A DNA stretch of 64,000 nt from Ideonella aquatica (GCF_018069755.1 NZ_JAGQDE010000019.1:21956-85955); one strand, 5' to 3'. Shown: positions 54,030 through 62,564, numbered from the stretch's first letter. A program made the numbers and translations. The notes: generated by a model not told the origin, from the sequence alone.

Positions 54030-54956
54030 ATGCAACTGAATGACGCCACGCTGCCCGGCCAGATCGGTGACGCCGATCTGCGCCTGCTGCGCGTCTTCAA
54101 GGCCGTGGCCGATTGCGGCGGCCTGGCGGCGGCCGAGCGCGAGCTGGGCATTGCGCTGTCCACCATCAGCCGCCACCTGAAAGACCTGGAGCAGCGCCTG
54201 GGCCTGACGCTGGCCCGCCGCGGCCGCGCCGGCTTTGCGCTGACGCCCGAGGGCGAGCAACTGCACGCCGCCGCCACCCAGCTGCTGGGCGCCACCGATG
54301 CCTTCCGCGGCCAGCTGCACGAGATCCATCGCCGCCTGGCCGGCGACCTGCACCTGGCGGTGTTCGAGAAGACGGCCAGCAACCCAGACGCGCGCATCGC
54401 CGAGGCGGTGGCCGCCTTCCAGGCGCGCGCACCGCAGGCCACGCTGCATGTGCATGTGGGCACGATCGCGATGATCGAGCGCGGCGTGATCGACGGCAGC
54501 TTCCAGCTGGGTATCGTGCCCGAGCACCGGCGCTCGGACAGCCTGGATTACACGCCGCTGTTTGGCGAGACCATGTACCTCTACGCCGGCCGCGGCCATC
54601 CGTGGTTCGCACCGCAGCGCAAGCCCCCTGGCTGGGACGCGCTGCGCCGCGAGGCCCTGGTGGGCCTGGGCTACCAGTCGCCCAACCTGATGCTCACCCA
54701 TGCGCGCCGGCTGGAGCGTCGCGCTACTGCCTCTGACCAGGAGGCGGTGGCCACGCTGGTGCTGTCAGGCCGCTACCTGGGCTTTTTGCCCGACCACTAC
54801 GCCGAACCCTTCGTGCGCGCCGGGCGGCTGCGCGCGGTGTCGCCGCAGGTGCTGAACTACGCCTGCCAGTTCAGCGTGGTGCAGCGGCGCTCGCCGGCGC
54901 CGTCACGGCTGGCCGCAGCCTTTCATGCGGCGCTGGTGCAGGCGCACGGCGTCTGA
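54030..54956 (+). CDS. LysR regulator next to the aminotransferase gene
   Basis: A 308-residue LysR-type regulator. The HTH is LRLLRVFKAVADCGGLAAAERELGIALSTISRHLKDLEQRLGLTLARRG, and the effector domain runs from about 100. It lies 90 bp from the divergent omega-aminotransferase gene, the common layout in which the LysR protein controls that gene in response to an amine or amino acid. The effector is unknown. The intergenic stretch contains TGAA-N9-TTCA, a weak symmetric element. Confidence 0.88.
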   Translation: MQLNDATLPGQIGDADLRLLRVFKAVADCGGLAAAERELGIALSTISRHLKDLEQRLGLTLARRGRAGFALTPEGEQLHAAATQLLGATDAFRGQLHEIHRRLAGDLHLAVFEKTASNPDARIAEAVAAFQARAPQATLHVHVGTIAMIERGVIDGSFQLGIVPEHRRSDSLDYTPLFGETMYLYAGRGHPWFAPQRKPPGWDALRREALVGLGYQSPNLMLTHARRLERRATASDQEAVATLVLSGRYLGFLPDHYAEPFVRAGRLRAVSPQVLNYACQFSVVQRRSPAPSRLAAAFHAALVQAHGV

Positions 54957-54980
54957 TCCTGCCGGGCCGGGCGGCTGACC

Positions 54981-55409
54981 TCAGCCGCGGCTGATCCAGT
55001 AGCCCTCGGCCAGCGCCAGCGTGTACTCGTGAAACGGTCCTTCCACCGCCAGGCAGCGGTGCATCTGGTGCTCGGGCTTCAGGTAGGCATAGGCCTGCAG
55101 CGGCTGGCCGTCGCTCTGCGACACCACCGTCAACGCCACCCGCTCGTAGCCATCGGGCAGGCCCACCTCCTCGAAGGCGTCGATCGACGGCAGCGCGTCG
55201 TCCGGCACCTCGAACAGCTGGCCGCTGACGCAGTGGCCCTGGCCGGGCAGGTGCATCAGCCAGGGCGCGCGTTCCTCCTGCGGCAGGCGCACCACATACA
55301 GCGGCAGCGGCTGCACGGTGCGGTACTCGCCCGGCACGCGGCGGCCGGTGTTCAGGGGGTGGTTCGGGAACCCCTGCTTCAGGGTTCCGTAGACAAACAG
55401 CAGGGTCAT
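54981..55409 (-). CDS. Gamma-glutamylcyclotransferase-like (AIG2) protein
   Basis: A 142-residue GGCT-like protein starting MTLLFVYGTLKQGFPNHPL, with the YGTL glycine loop and the acidic pair in SIDAFEEVGLPDGYERVALTV. Family members release 5-oxoproline from gamma-glutamyl amines or peptides; several have unknown substrates. It stands alone on the minus strand next to an acyltransferase gene. Confidence 0.85.
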   Translation of the reverse strand: MTLLFVYGTLKQGFPNHPLNTGRRVPGEYRTVQPLPLYVVRLPQEERAPWLMHLPGQGHCVSGQLFEVPDDALPSIDAFEEVGLPDGYERVALTVVSQSDGQPLQAYAYLKPEHQMHRCLAVEGPFHEYTLALAEGYWISRG

Positions 55410-55448
55410 GCGCCGAGTATCCCGGATCGGCCGTCCCCGCCGGGGGGC

Positions 55449-56339
55449 TCAGGACCACCACCCGCGCCAGCGCGGCGCCAGCGCCCGCCCGCCCGCCACC
55501 AGCAGCGCCGACACCGCGAACACCGCCACCGCCAGCAGCGCACCGCGCAGCGGTGTGCGCAGCAGCAGGGCTTCCAGCACCAGGATGTGGACCAGGTAAA
55601 TGCCCATGCACAGGTCCGATAGCCACTGCACCGACCAGCCGCCCGGCGCGGGCGCTGGTCGCCTGGCCAGCCACGCGCACACACCCAGGCCGAGGGCGCT
55701 GGTCAGGCCAAAGCTCTCCAGCGGCGCCATCAGTGCCGCGGCCAGCACCGGCACGGCCAGCGCGGCAGTGCGCTGCGCGGGCGTCAGTGCGCCCGCGCCC
55801 AGCAGCATCAGCCCATAGCTGACCGGCAGCGCTGCATCGGCCCACTGCCGCAAGGGGTAGAAGCTGCCCAGCGTGTGCGGCCGCCACAGCGGTATGGCCA
55901 GCGCCAGTGCGGTGGCCAGCAGGCCTGCGCCCAGCGCCAACCCGCGTGCGGGCAGCAGGCGCCTGAGGCCATCGGCCAGCAGCAGCACCGCGAACATGAA
56001 GGGCAGGTACCACAGGTGGATGTTGCTGCCTGCCAGCACGCCCGCCAGCAGGCCGTGGCGCGTGTCCACCACCGGCAGACGCAGCGTGTGCACATACCAG
56101 CCATAGACGACGAACCACAGCGCCCAGGGCAGCAACAGCCGCCGCGCGCGCTGGCGCACCGCGGCCCAGCCCTGGCGCGAGCCCGCCGAGAGCCACACCG
56201 ACAGCACCAGGAACACCACCAGCCCCGCATAGCCCAGCGCCAGTTGCGGCGCGTGGGCATGGAACCAGACGATGCCGAAGGCGGCCAGCACCCGCACCGC
56301 CTCGATGTCCTGCCGGCGCGTCGGCAGGGCGGGGCTCAT
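55449..56339 (-). CDS. Acyltransferase 3-family membrane protein
   Basis: A 296-residue multi-spanning membrane protein, shorter than most acyltransferase-3 proteins (about 350). The N-terminal family pattern is RRQDIEAVRVLAAFGIVWFHAHAPQLALGYAGLVVFLVLSVWLSA, with the catalytic-type histidine in FHAHAP, then about eight hydrophobic segments and DLCMGIYLVHILVLEALLL. Such enzymes acylate extracellular polysaccharides or lipids. Its ATG overlaps the upstream GNAT stop codon (ATGA), so the two are translationally coupled. Confidence 0.82.
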   Translation of the reverse strand: MSPALPTRRQDIEAVRVLAAFGIVWFHAHAPQLALGYAGLVVFLVLSVWLSAGSRQGWAAVRQRARRLLLPWALWFVVYGWYVHTLRLPVVDTRHGLLAGVLAGSNIHLWYLPFMFAVLLLADGLRRLLPARGLALGAGLLATALALAIPLWRPHTLGSFYPLRQWADAALPVSYGLMLLGAGALTPAQRTAALAVPVLAAALMAPLESFGLTSALGLGVCAWLARRPAPAPGGWSVQWLSDLCMGIYLVHILVLEALLLRTPLRGALLAVAVFAVSALLVAGGRALAPRWRGWWS

Positions 56340-56905
56340 CGGGGTGGCGCGGGCGGCGCGTCGAAGCGCTGCACCGTGCCCCGCCACCAGCCGTCAGTGA
56401 CCTGCTGTTCGGTGAAGCCGGTCGGGCTGTGGTCAGCGATCACGCGCCGCCAGAAGGCCAGCGCAGCCGCATTGCCCGGCATCTGGCCGACCTCCCAGGG
56501 GCCAGGGTGGGCGGCAAAGACATGCTGCGCCAGCGCCCGCCCCACGCCGCAGCGGCGGTAGCGCTTGAGCACGAAGAACTGCTCCATCCAGCAGCCCTCG
56601 GTGCGCGTGACGGCCGCGGGCGCCACCAGCGCGCAGCCGGCGTAGACGCCCTGGTGCCACACCACATGGGCGAAGAAGCGCTGCGCCCGCAGATGGCGCC
56701 GCAGGTCATAGCCGTATCGGCCCTGGGCGTCCAGGTCCTGCGGCCAGAGGTCGGACAGCTCGTACTGGTAGAGCTCCAGCATTTGCTGCACGGCCGGAAA
56801 GTCCCCGGCCGCGGCCGCGCGGCAGACCGTTTGCGCCGGGGCGCCGCCGTCCTCAGGCGAGCTCAAACCCGTCTCCGCGGGCGATCTCGCCGTCACTGAG
56901 CACAT
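56336..56905 (-). CDS. GNAT-family N-acetyltransferase
   Basis: A 189-residue GNAT acetyltransferase. The acetyl-CoA-binding loop is in FFVLKRYRRCGVGRALAQHVFAAHPG (RxxGxG/A type) and the C-terminal strand has AALAFWRRVI. The ATG at 56905 gives a 53-bp overlap with the MOSC gene end; a TTG at 56866 would shorten this to 14 bp, so the start is uncertain. It forms a coupled block with the acyltransferase gene. Substrate is unknown. Confidence 0.82.
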   Translation of the reverse strand: MCSVTARSPAETGLSSPEDGGAPAQTVCRAAAAGDFPAVQQMLELYQYELSDLWPQDLDAQGRYGYDLRRHLRAQRFFAHVVWHQGVYAGCALVAPAAVTRTEGCWMEQFFVLKRYRRCGVGRALAQHVFAAHPGPWEVGQMPGNAAALAFWRRVIADHSPTGFTEQQVTDGWWRGTVQRFDAPPAPPR

Positions 56906-57308
56906 CCACCCGCAGTCCGCCTCGCCCCACCCAGTGGCGCACCACGGCCGGTGGCGGCAAGGTGTCGCTGCTCAGGGCCTGGCCCAGGCCCAGGCAGGGC
57001 TCGCACAGCTCCACGCCGCGCACCCGGACCGCGCCGATCAGGAAGGTGCGGCCCTCCAGCGCATTGAGCCGCACGCCGCGCGTGACCAGATTGCGCCGCG
57101 TGATCGACAGGTCGGGCAAGCGGCCATGCTGCGCGCAAAAGCGCTCGATCTCCTCGGCCTCGACCAGGGTCAGGTTCTGGCCCGGGTGATCGGCCCGGCC
57201 CTCGTTGCGGTCGCCTTGCACGCCGCGGCCGGCGCGCAGCGTGATGCGCTCGTGTTCCATCTGCGGCGCGTCGGCAGCAGGGCTGGTGAAGATGCGTTCA
57301 ATCGCCAT
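56853..57308 (-). CDS. MOSC-domain protein
   Basis: A 151-residue single MOSC domain (molybdenum cofactor sulfurase C-terminal-like). Features: HERITLRAGRGVQGDRNEG near the N-terminus, ITRRNLVTRGVRLNALEG, and the conserved cysteine in RVRGVELCEPCLGLG. MOSC proteins handle Mo-bound sulfur or act as Mo enzymes. Here it follows CAGGAG and overlaps the GNAT gene downstream. Its molybdenum link to the nitrate reductase 47 kb away is only thematic. Confidence 0.87.
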   Translation of the reverse strand: MAIERIFTSPAADAPQMEHERITLRAGRGVQGDRNEGRADHPGQNLTLVEAEEIERFCAQHGRLPDLSITRRNLVTRGVRLNALEGRTFLIGAVRVRGVELCEPCLGLGQALSSDTLPPPAVVRHWVGRGGLRVDVLSDGEIARGDGFELA

Positions 57309-57343
57309 GGTCGGCTCCTGGGCGCGCATCGTACAGGCCCCTG

Positions 57344-57709
57344 TCAGAGCACCTGGCCGAACTTGACCAGGTTGCCATCCTCGTCGATCAGCGCCAGCTC
57401 GCGCATGCCCCAGGGCTTGTCCTGCACCGGCTCCAGGCGCGGAATGCCCTGCGTTGGCAGGCCCACAGGCGCGAAGGCCGCCTGCAGCGGGTCCACCGCG
57501 GCCACGCGCATGTACGCACCGGCATAGCACTCGGCCGGGTCCAGCGCCGGGTGTGGAAAGAAATGCAGCTCCAGCGCACCCCGGGTGAGGATCGCGTACG
57601 TGCCGTTGGCCAGCAGCTCGCCCTCAAAACCCAGCCGCGCGTAGAACGCGATCGTGCGCGGCAGTGATCGACTGGGCAGCACCGGAATGGACATATCCTG
57701 GTCAGGCAT
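57344..57709 (-). CDS. VOC-family small protein (glyoxalase/bleomycin resistance-like)
   Basis: A 121-residue single VOC module: SIPVLPSRSLPRTIAFYARLGFEGELLANGTYAILTRGALELHFFPHPAL and ELALIDEDGNLVKFGQVL. The length and single domain resemble bleomycin-binding resistance proteins or small glyoxalase-like proteins. The start at 57709 follows AAGGA; ATG 57724 is an alternative. Function is unproven. Confidence 0.75.
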   Translation of the reverse strand: MPDQDMSIPVLPSRSLPRTIAFYARLGFEGELLANGTYAILTRGALELHFFPHPALDPAECYAGAYMRVAAVDPLQAAFAPVGLPTQGIPRLEPVQDKPWGMRELALIDEDGNLVKFGQVL

Positions 57710-57887
57710 CGGCGGTTCCTTCATCGGTGCGTTCAGTCGCCATCCGCCGCGTACTGCACCGCGGCGCGCAGCACCATGAACACGCAGCGGTTGTCGCGGT
57801 CATGCGACTCGGGGCAGGGCCGCTGCGTCGCCTGGCTGCAGGCGCAGCGGTCCGGGTGCGGGTGCGGCTGCCGGCATGGTCGGCGCC

Positions 57888-58262
57888 TCAGCGGTTCACC
57901 ACGCGGTCGATCATCTGGTCGCGCAGCGTGCCTTCGGCCGCGGTGCCCGGCGCCGGCTTGGCCGCTGGCACCGAGGCGGGCACCACCGGCGCCACCACAT
58001 TGACATGGCCTTGGACTGGGGCCGTGGCGTAGCCCGGCGGGCAGGTGCTGTCGGTGTAGAGCACCCGTTCGCCGGCCACGCACTTGCGCAGGCCGCCTGG
58101 GCCGGCGGGGGTGTCTACACGGGCCCCACCCACTGCTGGCGCGCCCAACACCGCCGATGTGGCGCTGCGCAGCGCCGGCATCAGCGGGGCCAGGGCACCG
58201 AGATGCCAGGCGGCGGCCAGCACCAGGCCCAGAAAGCTCACGGTCAACAGCAGGGTGCGCAT
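57888..58262 (-). CDS. Membrane-anchored DUF4124-like protein
   Basis: A 124-residue protein with an N-terminal hydrophobic anchor (LLLTVSFLGLVLAAAWHLGALAPLM) and a central DUF4124-like piece KCVAGERVLYTDSTCPPGY. The rest is Ala/Pro/Val-rich. It is probably anchored in the inner membrane facing the periplasm. No activity is known. Confidence 0.65.
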   Translation of the reverse strand: MRTLLLTVSFLGLVLAAAWHLGALAPLMPALRSATSAVLGAPAVGGARVDTPAGPGGLRKCVAGERVLYTDSTCPPGYATAPVQGHVNVVAPVVPASVPAAKPAPGTAAEGTLRDQMIDRVVNR

Positions 58263-58303
58263 GGGTTGGCAGAGGCTAGGAGGTGGCCATGGTACGGCGG
58301 GGT

Positions 58304-58642
58304 TCAGACTGGGGTGTTGGCCAGTGCTGTGCGCGGTGGATCACAAGGGCCGGCCGCGAGCACGCGGATGGTCACCACATCGCCCGCCGCCAAGGGACGC
58401 GTACCCCAATCCCGGTGCTCGCCGAGGACCGAATCCAGCCCCGTCATGGACAACTCGCACACCTCGCGCAGGAACGCGGCCTCATCAAAGCCGGGCCGCT
58501 GGCGATGCGCGTCGGCGATCTTGTCCGGGCTGCGGCGCACCCGCGACACGATGGCGGTGAGGACACCGAAGGCCTCGATGCCGATGGTGCCGACCGGCTG
58601 GCCATTGACACAGATCTCGAAGCGGACGTCGGCGTGGGGCAT
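58304..58642 (-). CDS. Hypothetical protein
   Basis: A 112-residue soluble protein with no recognised domain. It starts MPHADVRFEICVNGQPVGTIGIEAFGVL and has a beta-then-helix pattern (VSRVRRSPDKIADAHRQRPGFDEAAFLREVCEL). Coding bias supports a real gene. It lies 22 bp upstream of nothing else on its strand; the next gene toward 58665 is on the same strand and may share a promoter. Confidence 0.6.
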   Translation of the reverse strand: MPHADVRFEICVNGQPVGTIGIEAFGVLTAIVSRVRRSPDKIADAHRQRPGFDEAAFLREVCELSMTGLDSVLGEHRDWGTRPLAAGDVVTIRVLAAGPCDPPRTALANTPV

Positions 58643-58664
58643 CAGGGCGACACGCGCTTGGGAT

Positions 58665-58985
58665 TTACTCGATGACCACCGCCGTGCCGCTGGCCGACAC
58701 CATCAGCATGCCGTTGCCCTGGCCCAGCACCTCGTAGTCGAGGTCGATGCCGACCACGGCGGTGGCGCCCAGCTGGGTGGCGCGTTCCTCCAGCTCGCGC
58801 AGCGCGATGTCACGGGCGCGCTGCAGCTCTTTCTCGTAGGTGGCCGAGCGGCCGCCGACGATGTCGCGGATGCCGGCGAACAGGTCCTTGAACACATTGG
58901 CACCCAGGATGGCCTCACCGGTGACCACGCCGCAGTAGCGGGTGATGCGGTGGCCTTCAACGCTGGGGGTGGTGGTGAGCAGCAT
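58665..58985 (-). CDS. YbjQ-family (DUF74) heavy-metal-binding domain protein
   Basis: A 106-residue YbjQ/UPF0145-type protein: [87 protein letters not shown]. The conserved G-E-A and GIDLDYE segments fit the family, which forms pentamers and may bind metals. ATG 58985 is chosen by family length over an earlier frame. Confidence 0.88.
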   Translation of the reverse strand: MLLTTTPSVEGHRITRYCGVVTGEAILGANVFKDLFAGIRDIVGGRSATYEKELQRARDIALRELEERATQLGATAVVGIDLDYEVLGQGNGMLMVSASGTAVVIE

Positions 58986-59102
58986 GTGGATCCTGGCAAG
59001 GTGCGGGCGGGCGAGGCAGGGGCACACGTGGCCTGGCGGGCCGCCAGATCCAAGGTCCACGTGCCGATCAATCTGCCGATGATAGGCCGGCGCAGTGGGC
59101 GC

Positions 59103-59432
59103 TCAGGCCTCGCGCACATCCTCGCTCGGGCCGTTGGCTTTCACCGAGGCGATGCCGGTGGCCCGCGTGGCCTCGGTGGCGTACATCTGGCTGGTGCCCA
59201 CCACCTGCCCGTTGACCGCTTTGAGGTTGAAGAAGAAGCGGCCATCGCTGGCCGTCTTCAGCTCGTAGCGCTCGTCCAGCGGCGCGTTCTTTTGCACCGA
59301 GGCGATGCCGCCCTGGGCCGAGGCCTTGCTCTCGTACTGCTCGCTGCGCAGGATCACCTGCGCGTTGGCCGCCTTCAGCACGAAGGAAAACTGACCCTTG
59401 TCGTTGCGCGACAACTCGTACCAACCTGCCAT
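59103..59432 (-). CDS. YegP-like DUF1508 protein (two repeats)
   Basis: A 109-residue protein made of two DUF1508 repeats: GWYELSRNDKGQFSFVLKAANAQVILRSEQYESKASAQGGIASVQKNA and RYELKTASDGRFFFNLKAVNGQVVGTSQMYATEATRATGIASVKANG. It resembles YegP of E. coli, a small conserved protein of unknown role. The start at 59432 (MAGWYEL) matches the family. Confidence 0.92.
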   Translation of the reverse strand: MAGWYELSRNDKGQFSFVLKAANAQVILRSEQYESKASAQGGIASVQKNAPLDERYELKTASDGRFFFNLKAVNGQVVGTSQMYATEATRATGIASVKANGPSEDVREA

Positions 59433-59575
59433 GACAGCTCCTCGATCCGTGGGGTGAAGCCATCGATCGTAGCGGCGGGGTGCATGCCTGCACAGCGTGC
59501 TGCGGCGATTCGTGATTTCCGGGCGCTGCGGCCCGGCAGCGTGGGGACGCACGCAACGTTGTCTGCGCCCTGGCG

Positions 59576-60022
59576 CTACAGCGACAGCTCCAGTTGCCCA
59601 CCCACCGGCAGACCCGCCCACCGCGCTGACAGATCGGCCATGCAGGCGCGCACCGCGTCCACCGCCGCCGCGTCCAGCGCCAGCGCCGGGCACTGCCGCG
59701 CCGCGCAGGTCAGCTGGTACATCGCGATCATGTCGTCGGCCGGCGTGGCGCCGCCCGACCAGGCGTCGCCCTGGATCACCTCGACCAGTCGCTCTACCGC
59801 ATCGCTGTCGGCCTCGGCCGCCATGCGAAAGCCGGCCGCCTCGCCATCGCGCACCCGGCCCAGGAAGCCGCGCGCCTGCAGCGTGCTCTCCACCGCGAAG
59901 TGCACCATGTCGTGCGGGATGATCCCCTGCTTCGGGCACTCCACCCGCTGCGGCGCGCCGCTGCCCTGGAACACCTCCATCAGGTCATGCTTGCCGGAGC
60001 CCTTGGTGAAGACGATGTTCAT
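59576..60022 (-). CDS. Hypothetical protein
   Basis: A 148-residue protein starting MNIVFTKGSGKHDLMEVFQGSGAPQRVECPKQGIIPHDMVHFAVESTL. No family is recognised with confidence. The stretch PHDMVHFAVESTLQARGF recurs in proteins that are annotated only as hypothetical, to my knowledge. ATG 60022 is preferred because the frame upstream overlaps the next gene. A modest ribosome-binding site (AAAAG) is present. Confidence 0.65.
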   Translation of the reverse strand: MNIVFTKGSGKHDLMEVFQGSGAPQRVECPKQGIIPHDMVHFAVESTLQARGFLGRVRDGEAAGFRMAAEADSDAVERLVEVIQGDAWSGGATPADDMIAMYQLTCAARQCPALALDAAAVDAVRACMADLSARWAGLPVGGQLELSL

Positions 60023-60033
60023 GGGCGGCTTTT

Positions 60034-60534
60034 CTAGCGGGCGCACCACTGCTGCTCGCAGGGGACGCCGTCGCCGTCGCCATCCATCTTGACCCCCGGG
60101 CAGTTCGCCAGAAAGTACTTGGCTTCGGCGCACGAGCGCATTTGCGAGCAGTGCTGGCGCCCGTCACAATGGAACGCGCCCGGCGCGGCCCCGGGTGCAG
60201 GGGTCAGCGCCGCCCCGGGTGCAGGCGCTGGCGCCGCCGCAGGCCCCGGCGAGGGGGCGGGCGCGGTGGACGGCCAGGGCACCTTGGCCCCCGCGCTGGG
60301 TGCCGACGCGGCCGCTGCGCGGCGCTGCTTCTCGGCCGCGTTCAGCTCCGCCAGCGTCGGGTCGCGCCGAGGCTGCGTGGCCGGGCAGGGCGCCTCCTGG
60401 AAGGTGACGCTGCCGTTGATCACGCACTTGTTCACCGGTGCGGCGTGGGCGGCGGCCGCGTACGCCAGCAGTGCGCTCAGCAAAGGCACCAGCAGCGCGC
60501 GCAGTGGCTTTTGGGTGATGGGGGCGTGGGGCAT
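60034..60534 (-). CDS. Exported excalibur/DUF4124 protein
   Basis: A 166-residue protein. A signal peptide (LLVPLLSALLAYAAAAHAAP) is followed by a DUF4124-like piece (VNKCVINGSVTFQEAPCPATQ), a long Ala/Pro-rich linker, and a C-terminal excalibur calcium-binding motif CAEAKYFLANCPGVKMDGDGDGVPCEQQWC with the D-x-D-x-D-G loop. Excalibur domains bind Ca2+ at the cell surface or in the periplasm. Its exact role is unknown. It is the last gene of host-like composition before the accessory patch. Confidence 0.82.
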   Translation of the reverse strand: MPHAPITQKPLRALLVPLLSALLAYAAAAHAAPVNKCVINGSVTFQEAPCPATQPRRDPTLAELNAAEKQRRAAAASAPSAGAKVPWPSTAPAPSPGPAAAPAPAPGAALTPAPGAAPGAFHCDGRQHCSQMRSCAEAKYFLANCPGVKMDGDGDGVPCEQQWCAR

Positions 60535-60998
60535 GGTTGATTCCAACGGGTGTGGTCGGCTGGCTCGGTGGCTCACGTCCGCCGCTGGACGCGCGCACCT
60601 GTATTGACCCCGCCGAACCAGGAGGACCACCCTGCGGTGGTCGCCGACAGCATCGTTTATATGCCCGCTGATGTTGACTGCGAGACGACGAGCACCTGGA
60701 TGCGGCCCCATGGTCGTCTCGGTCCAGAGGCGCCTTCATCCATTCGACAACCAGACATCATCGACCACGCATTGGTCAGCGCGCGACCGCCTCACTTCAA
60801 CCAACGGCTCTGCGCAGAACGCGGGGCGGTTCACATCGACCAGGGCCTGGACAACTTCGAGGAACGTTACCGCGGACGCATCATTCGCCAGACCTCCCAA
60901 CGCGCCGCCAAGTTCGGACTGTCCGTCGTCCCCACCTCGCAGGCAACATGAAAAATTCATTGCAGATCAGTCACTTGGGGGGAAGTTCTTGAGAGGTG
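60535..60998. other. Gene-poor stretch with a hairpin and a possible transposase end
   Basis: No convincing complete gene is seen here. It contains a perfect 7-bp hairpin GACCACC-CTGC-GGTGGTC (60625-60642) and, near its right side, a frame resembling the C-terminus of a transposase, listed separately. It marks the change from host-like sequence to the mobile-element-rich end of the window. Confidence 0.5.
60838..60951 (+). pseudogene. Possible transposase C-terminal remnant
   Basis: The plus-strand frame reads DQGLDNFEERYRGRIIRQ...SQRAAKFGLSVVPTSQAT and then stops. The pattern (acidic start, ERYRxRxI, AxxxGLxxVP) resembles the end of some transposases. There is no matching upstream part. The family is not certain, hence low confidence. 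Confidence 0.3.
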
Positions 60999-61508
60999 TC
61001 AACCGCGAACGCCCTGCCGCCAGCGCCAAGGAGGTACTGGATTGGGAGCAGACCAGAGACCAACTTTCGCCGCCCTGGCGCCAAGTTCCAGTCGTTCGTA
61101 GTCGAGATCGTGTTTCTCGTAGGACTTGTACCACCAGGCAAGCCCGGCGCGCACGAGCTCGCGATTCGCGGAGCGTCCCTCTACGAAGACTTCGCCCACA
61201 AATCTACCGTAAGTCAAGTCGCCTTTCATCCGCGCAGTGACGACCTTGCCCTCGAGCATCGTGCGGGCGAAGTCTCTCGCCTCCTTGGCGAAGGGCTGCT
61301 CAGGCCACAAACCGGTGTATGCGCTCTCGGGTGTGTCGATCGCTGAGAATCGAAGGTCCACAAGGCCGTCGTCATCGTTATCGAGGATTCTTGCGCCCAT
61401 TGACAGTTTGAGGATCAACGTGTCGCCATCCTTCACCTTGAGAACGGTGCCGTTGGCGAAGAACTCGTCGCCGGGTTGGTAATCGAAGGGTCTGCGCTCG
61501 ACTGGCAT
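60999..61508 (-). CDS. Thermonuclease-like (SNase) protein
   Basis: A 169-residue staphylococcal-nuclease-fold protein. Catalytic and calcium motifs are visible: NGTVLKVKDGDTLILKL, DLRFSAIDTPES, AKEARDFARTM and TYGRFVGEVFVEGRSANRELVRAGLAWWYKSY. No signal peptide is seen from the ATG at 61508, so it may be cytosolic or the true start may differ. An open frame continues upstream to 61943, but it crosses a transposase remnant and is not one gene. It lies in the accessory patch. Confidence 0.85.
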   Translation of the reverse strand: MPVERRPFDYQPGDEFFANGTVLKVKDGDTLILKLSMGARILDNDDDGLVDLRFSAIDTPESAYTGLWPEQPFAKEARDFARTMLEGKVVTARMKGDLTYGRFVGEVFVEGRSANRELVRAGLAWWYKSYEKHDLDYERLELGARAAKVGLWSAPNPVPPWRWRQGVRG

Positions 61509-61699
61509 TTCATGGCTCCGTTTGCTGACAAGAGTTGAATTTGACGCCTGAGGAAGGTCTGCACAACACACCGAACGGTGTGCAGATGCCCTGATCTGAT
61601 CGGAATGTGATGCTGCCAGCCTCGGATTCACCCGCTCTCGCAGGTCATCAGCCACGAAGGAGGCACCAGCATGGCCGTTTTCGCGAACTGCGGACGCAC

Positions 61700-61828
61700 T
61701 CATGCCTGCGCTCCTATCAGTTTGCGCCGCACCAGCCACAGGTTGGCCAGCGCGAACAGCGTGTGCAGTTGCGCCGTGTTCTTGGCCAGGCCGCGGTAGC
61801 GCACCTTTGTATCGACCCAGCGGAACCT
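61700..61828 (-). pseudogene. IS5-family transposase, C-terminal remnant
   Basis: On the minus strand the frame reads RFRWVDTKVRYRGLAKNTAQ followed by LHTLFALANLWLVRRKLIGA and stops at 61700. KVRYRGLAKNTAQL is a hallmark of IS5-type transposase C-termini. No upstream catalytic part is present: the element is truncated and abuts the start of a cassette-like gene at about 61829. Confidence 0.75.
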
Positions 61829-61943
61829 GCGAAGCGCGCTCGCTCATGTGCGTGACGACGTCGCCCACCTTTTGATGCGCGCCGCCAATTGCAAGCTTGC
61901 CAAGAAACTGCATGCCATCAAATTCGAGAAGGCCCTGCTGCAT
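61829..61943 (-). pseudogene. Truncated cassette gene 5' end
   Basis: The frame from the ATG at 61943 (within the attC R' box) or 61913 reads LEFDGMQFLGKLAIGGAHQK and VGDVVTHMSERA, then merges into the IS5 remnant. It looks like the first 38 residues of a gene that began just after an attC site and lost its 3' part. Function is unknown. Confidence 0.45.
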
Positions 61944-62068
61944 AACGTGCGAGCTAAGCTGCGCGCGGAGGCGAGGCTTGTAAGCCCGGGTGGCGACGAT
62001 GATACAACTGGCGCCACCCGGGCTTACAAGCCTTGCCGTAGCGAGTCAGCTTGAGCGCGGGGTAAGGC
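61940..62068 (-). other. attC-like recombination site (long form)
   Basis: R' (GTTATGC on the minus strand) lies at 61940-61946. An imperfect R'' (GCCTTAC) lies at 62062-62068, and between them a perfect 22-bp inverted repeat (61974-61995 with 62012-62033) forms the central stem. Arms next to R'' and R' (CTCAAGC/GCTTAGC type) pair with bulges, as in attC sites. R'' departs from the RYYYAAC consensus, so this is the weakest of the three. Confidence 0.5.
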
Positions 62069-62554
62069 CTCACCTGCGCTAACGGGATGTATTGCATATT
62101 GAATTGACGCGCACTCTACGACGGCGAATTCGTTCGCAATGAAGAGAAGCGCATGGCGCCAGCCGACTTTCGACTGCGTGAGTTCGTGTCCCAGGAGTTC
62201 GCCTCCAACAAGCAGACTCTGAAGCCCGGTGCACTTTAGCGAAGTGACCGATGAATAAGTGATTCTGTGTCTCTCGCTCTGGTCCCTTGAAACCCAGTCA
62301 ATGATTAGGTCAACAACTTCCGGCTTGTTTTCGCTCTGGACTGCCGTCAACCTATACACCGATGCCTTGAACAGCGGCGACGAAGTTGCGATTGACTCCA
62401 AGCTCAAGGCAGCGGCGTCTGAAGGCTTCGACTGCTCGGCGAAGCGGCGCACTTCTGCTCTGTATGCGGTGGAGTCCCAGGTTTCCAATCGGGCGTCCCA
62501 GAGAATCCTTGAGAACAAGCTCGAAGGGCTGAAGGTTTCGATGGAAACGTGCAT
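62024..62554 (-). CDS. Integron-cassette-type hypothetical protein
   Basis: A 176-residue protein of unknown family, starting MHVSIETFSPSSLFSRILWDARLETWDSTAYR. Its start lies 10 bp from the R' box of an upstream attC-like site (minus direction), and its 3' end runs into the long attC-like site, the usual layout of a gene cassette. The base composition is clearly less GC-rich than the host genes, a sign of transfer. No motif suggests a function. Confidence 0.7.
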   Translation of the reverse strand: MHVSIETFSPSSLFSRILWDARLETWDSTAYRAEVRRFAEQSKPSDAAALSLESIATSSPLFKASVYRLTAVQSENKPEVVDLIIDWVSRDQSERHRITYSSVTSLKCTGLQSLLVGGELLGHELTQSKVGWRHALLFIANEFAVVECASIQYAIHPVSAGEALPRAQADSLRQGL

Positions 62555-62564
62555 TTGATGTGAG

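Noticed and set aside
57733..57873. Minus-strand Cys-rich frame ending RCACSQATQRPCPESHDRDN...
   Set aside because: The peptide looks protein-like, but no usable ATG, GTG or TTG start with a ribosome-binding site is found upstream in frame; it may be a remnant or sequencing/frame artefact.
60999..61943. Single 314-residue reading frame joining a cassette gene start, IS5 remnant and nuclease
   Set aside because: The frame merely stays open; a transposase remnant in another frame crosses it, and the nuclease has its own family-typical start at 61508.
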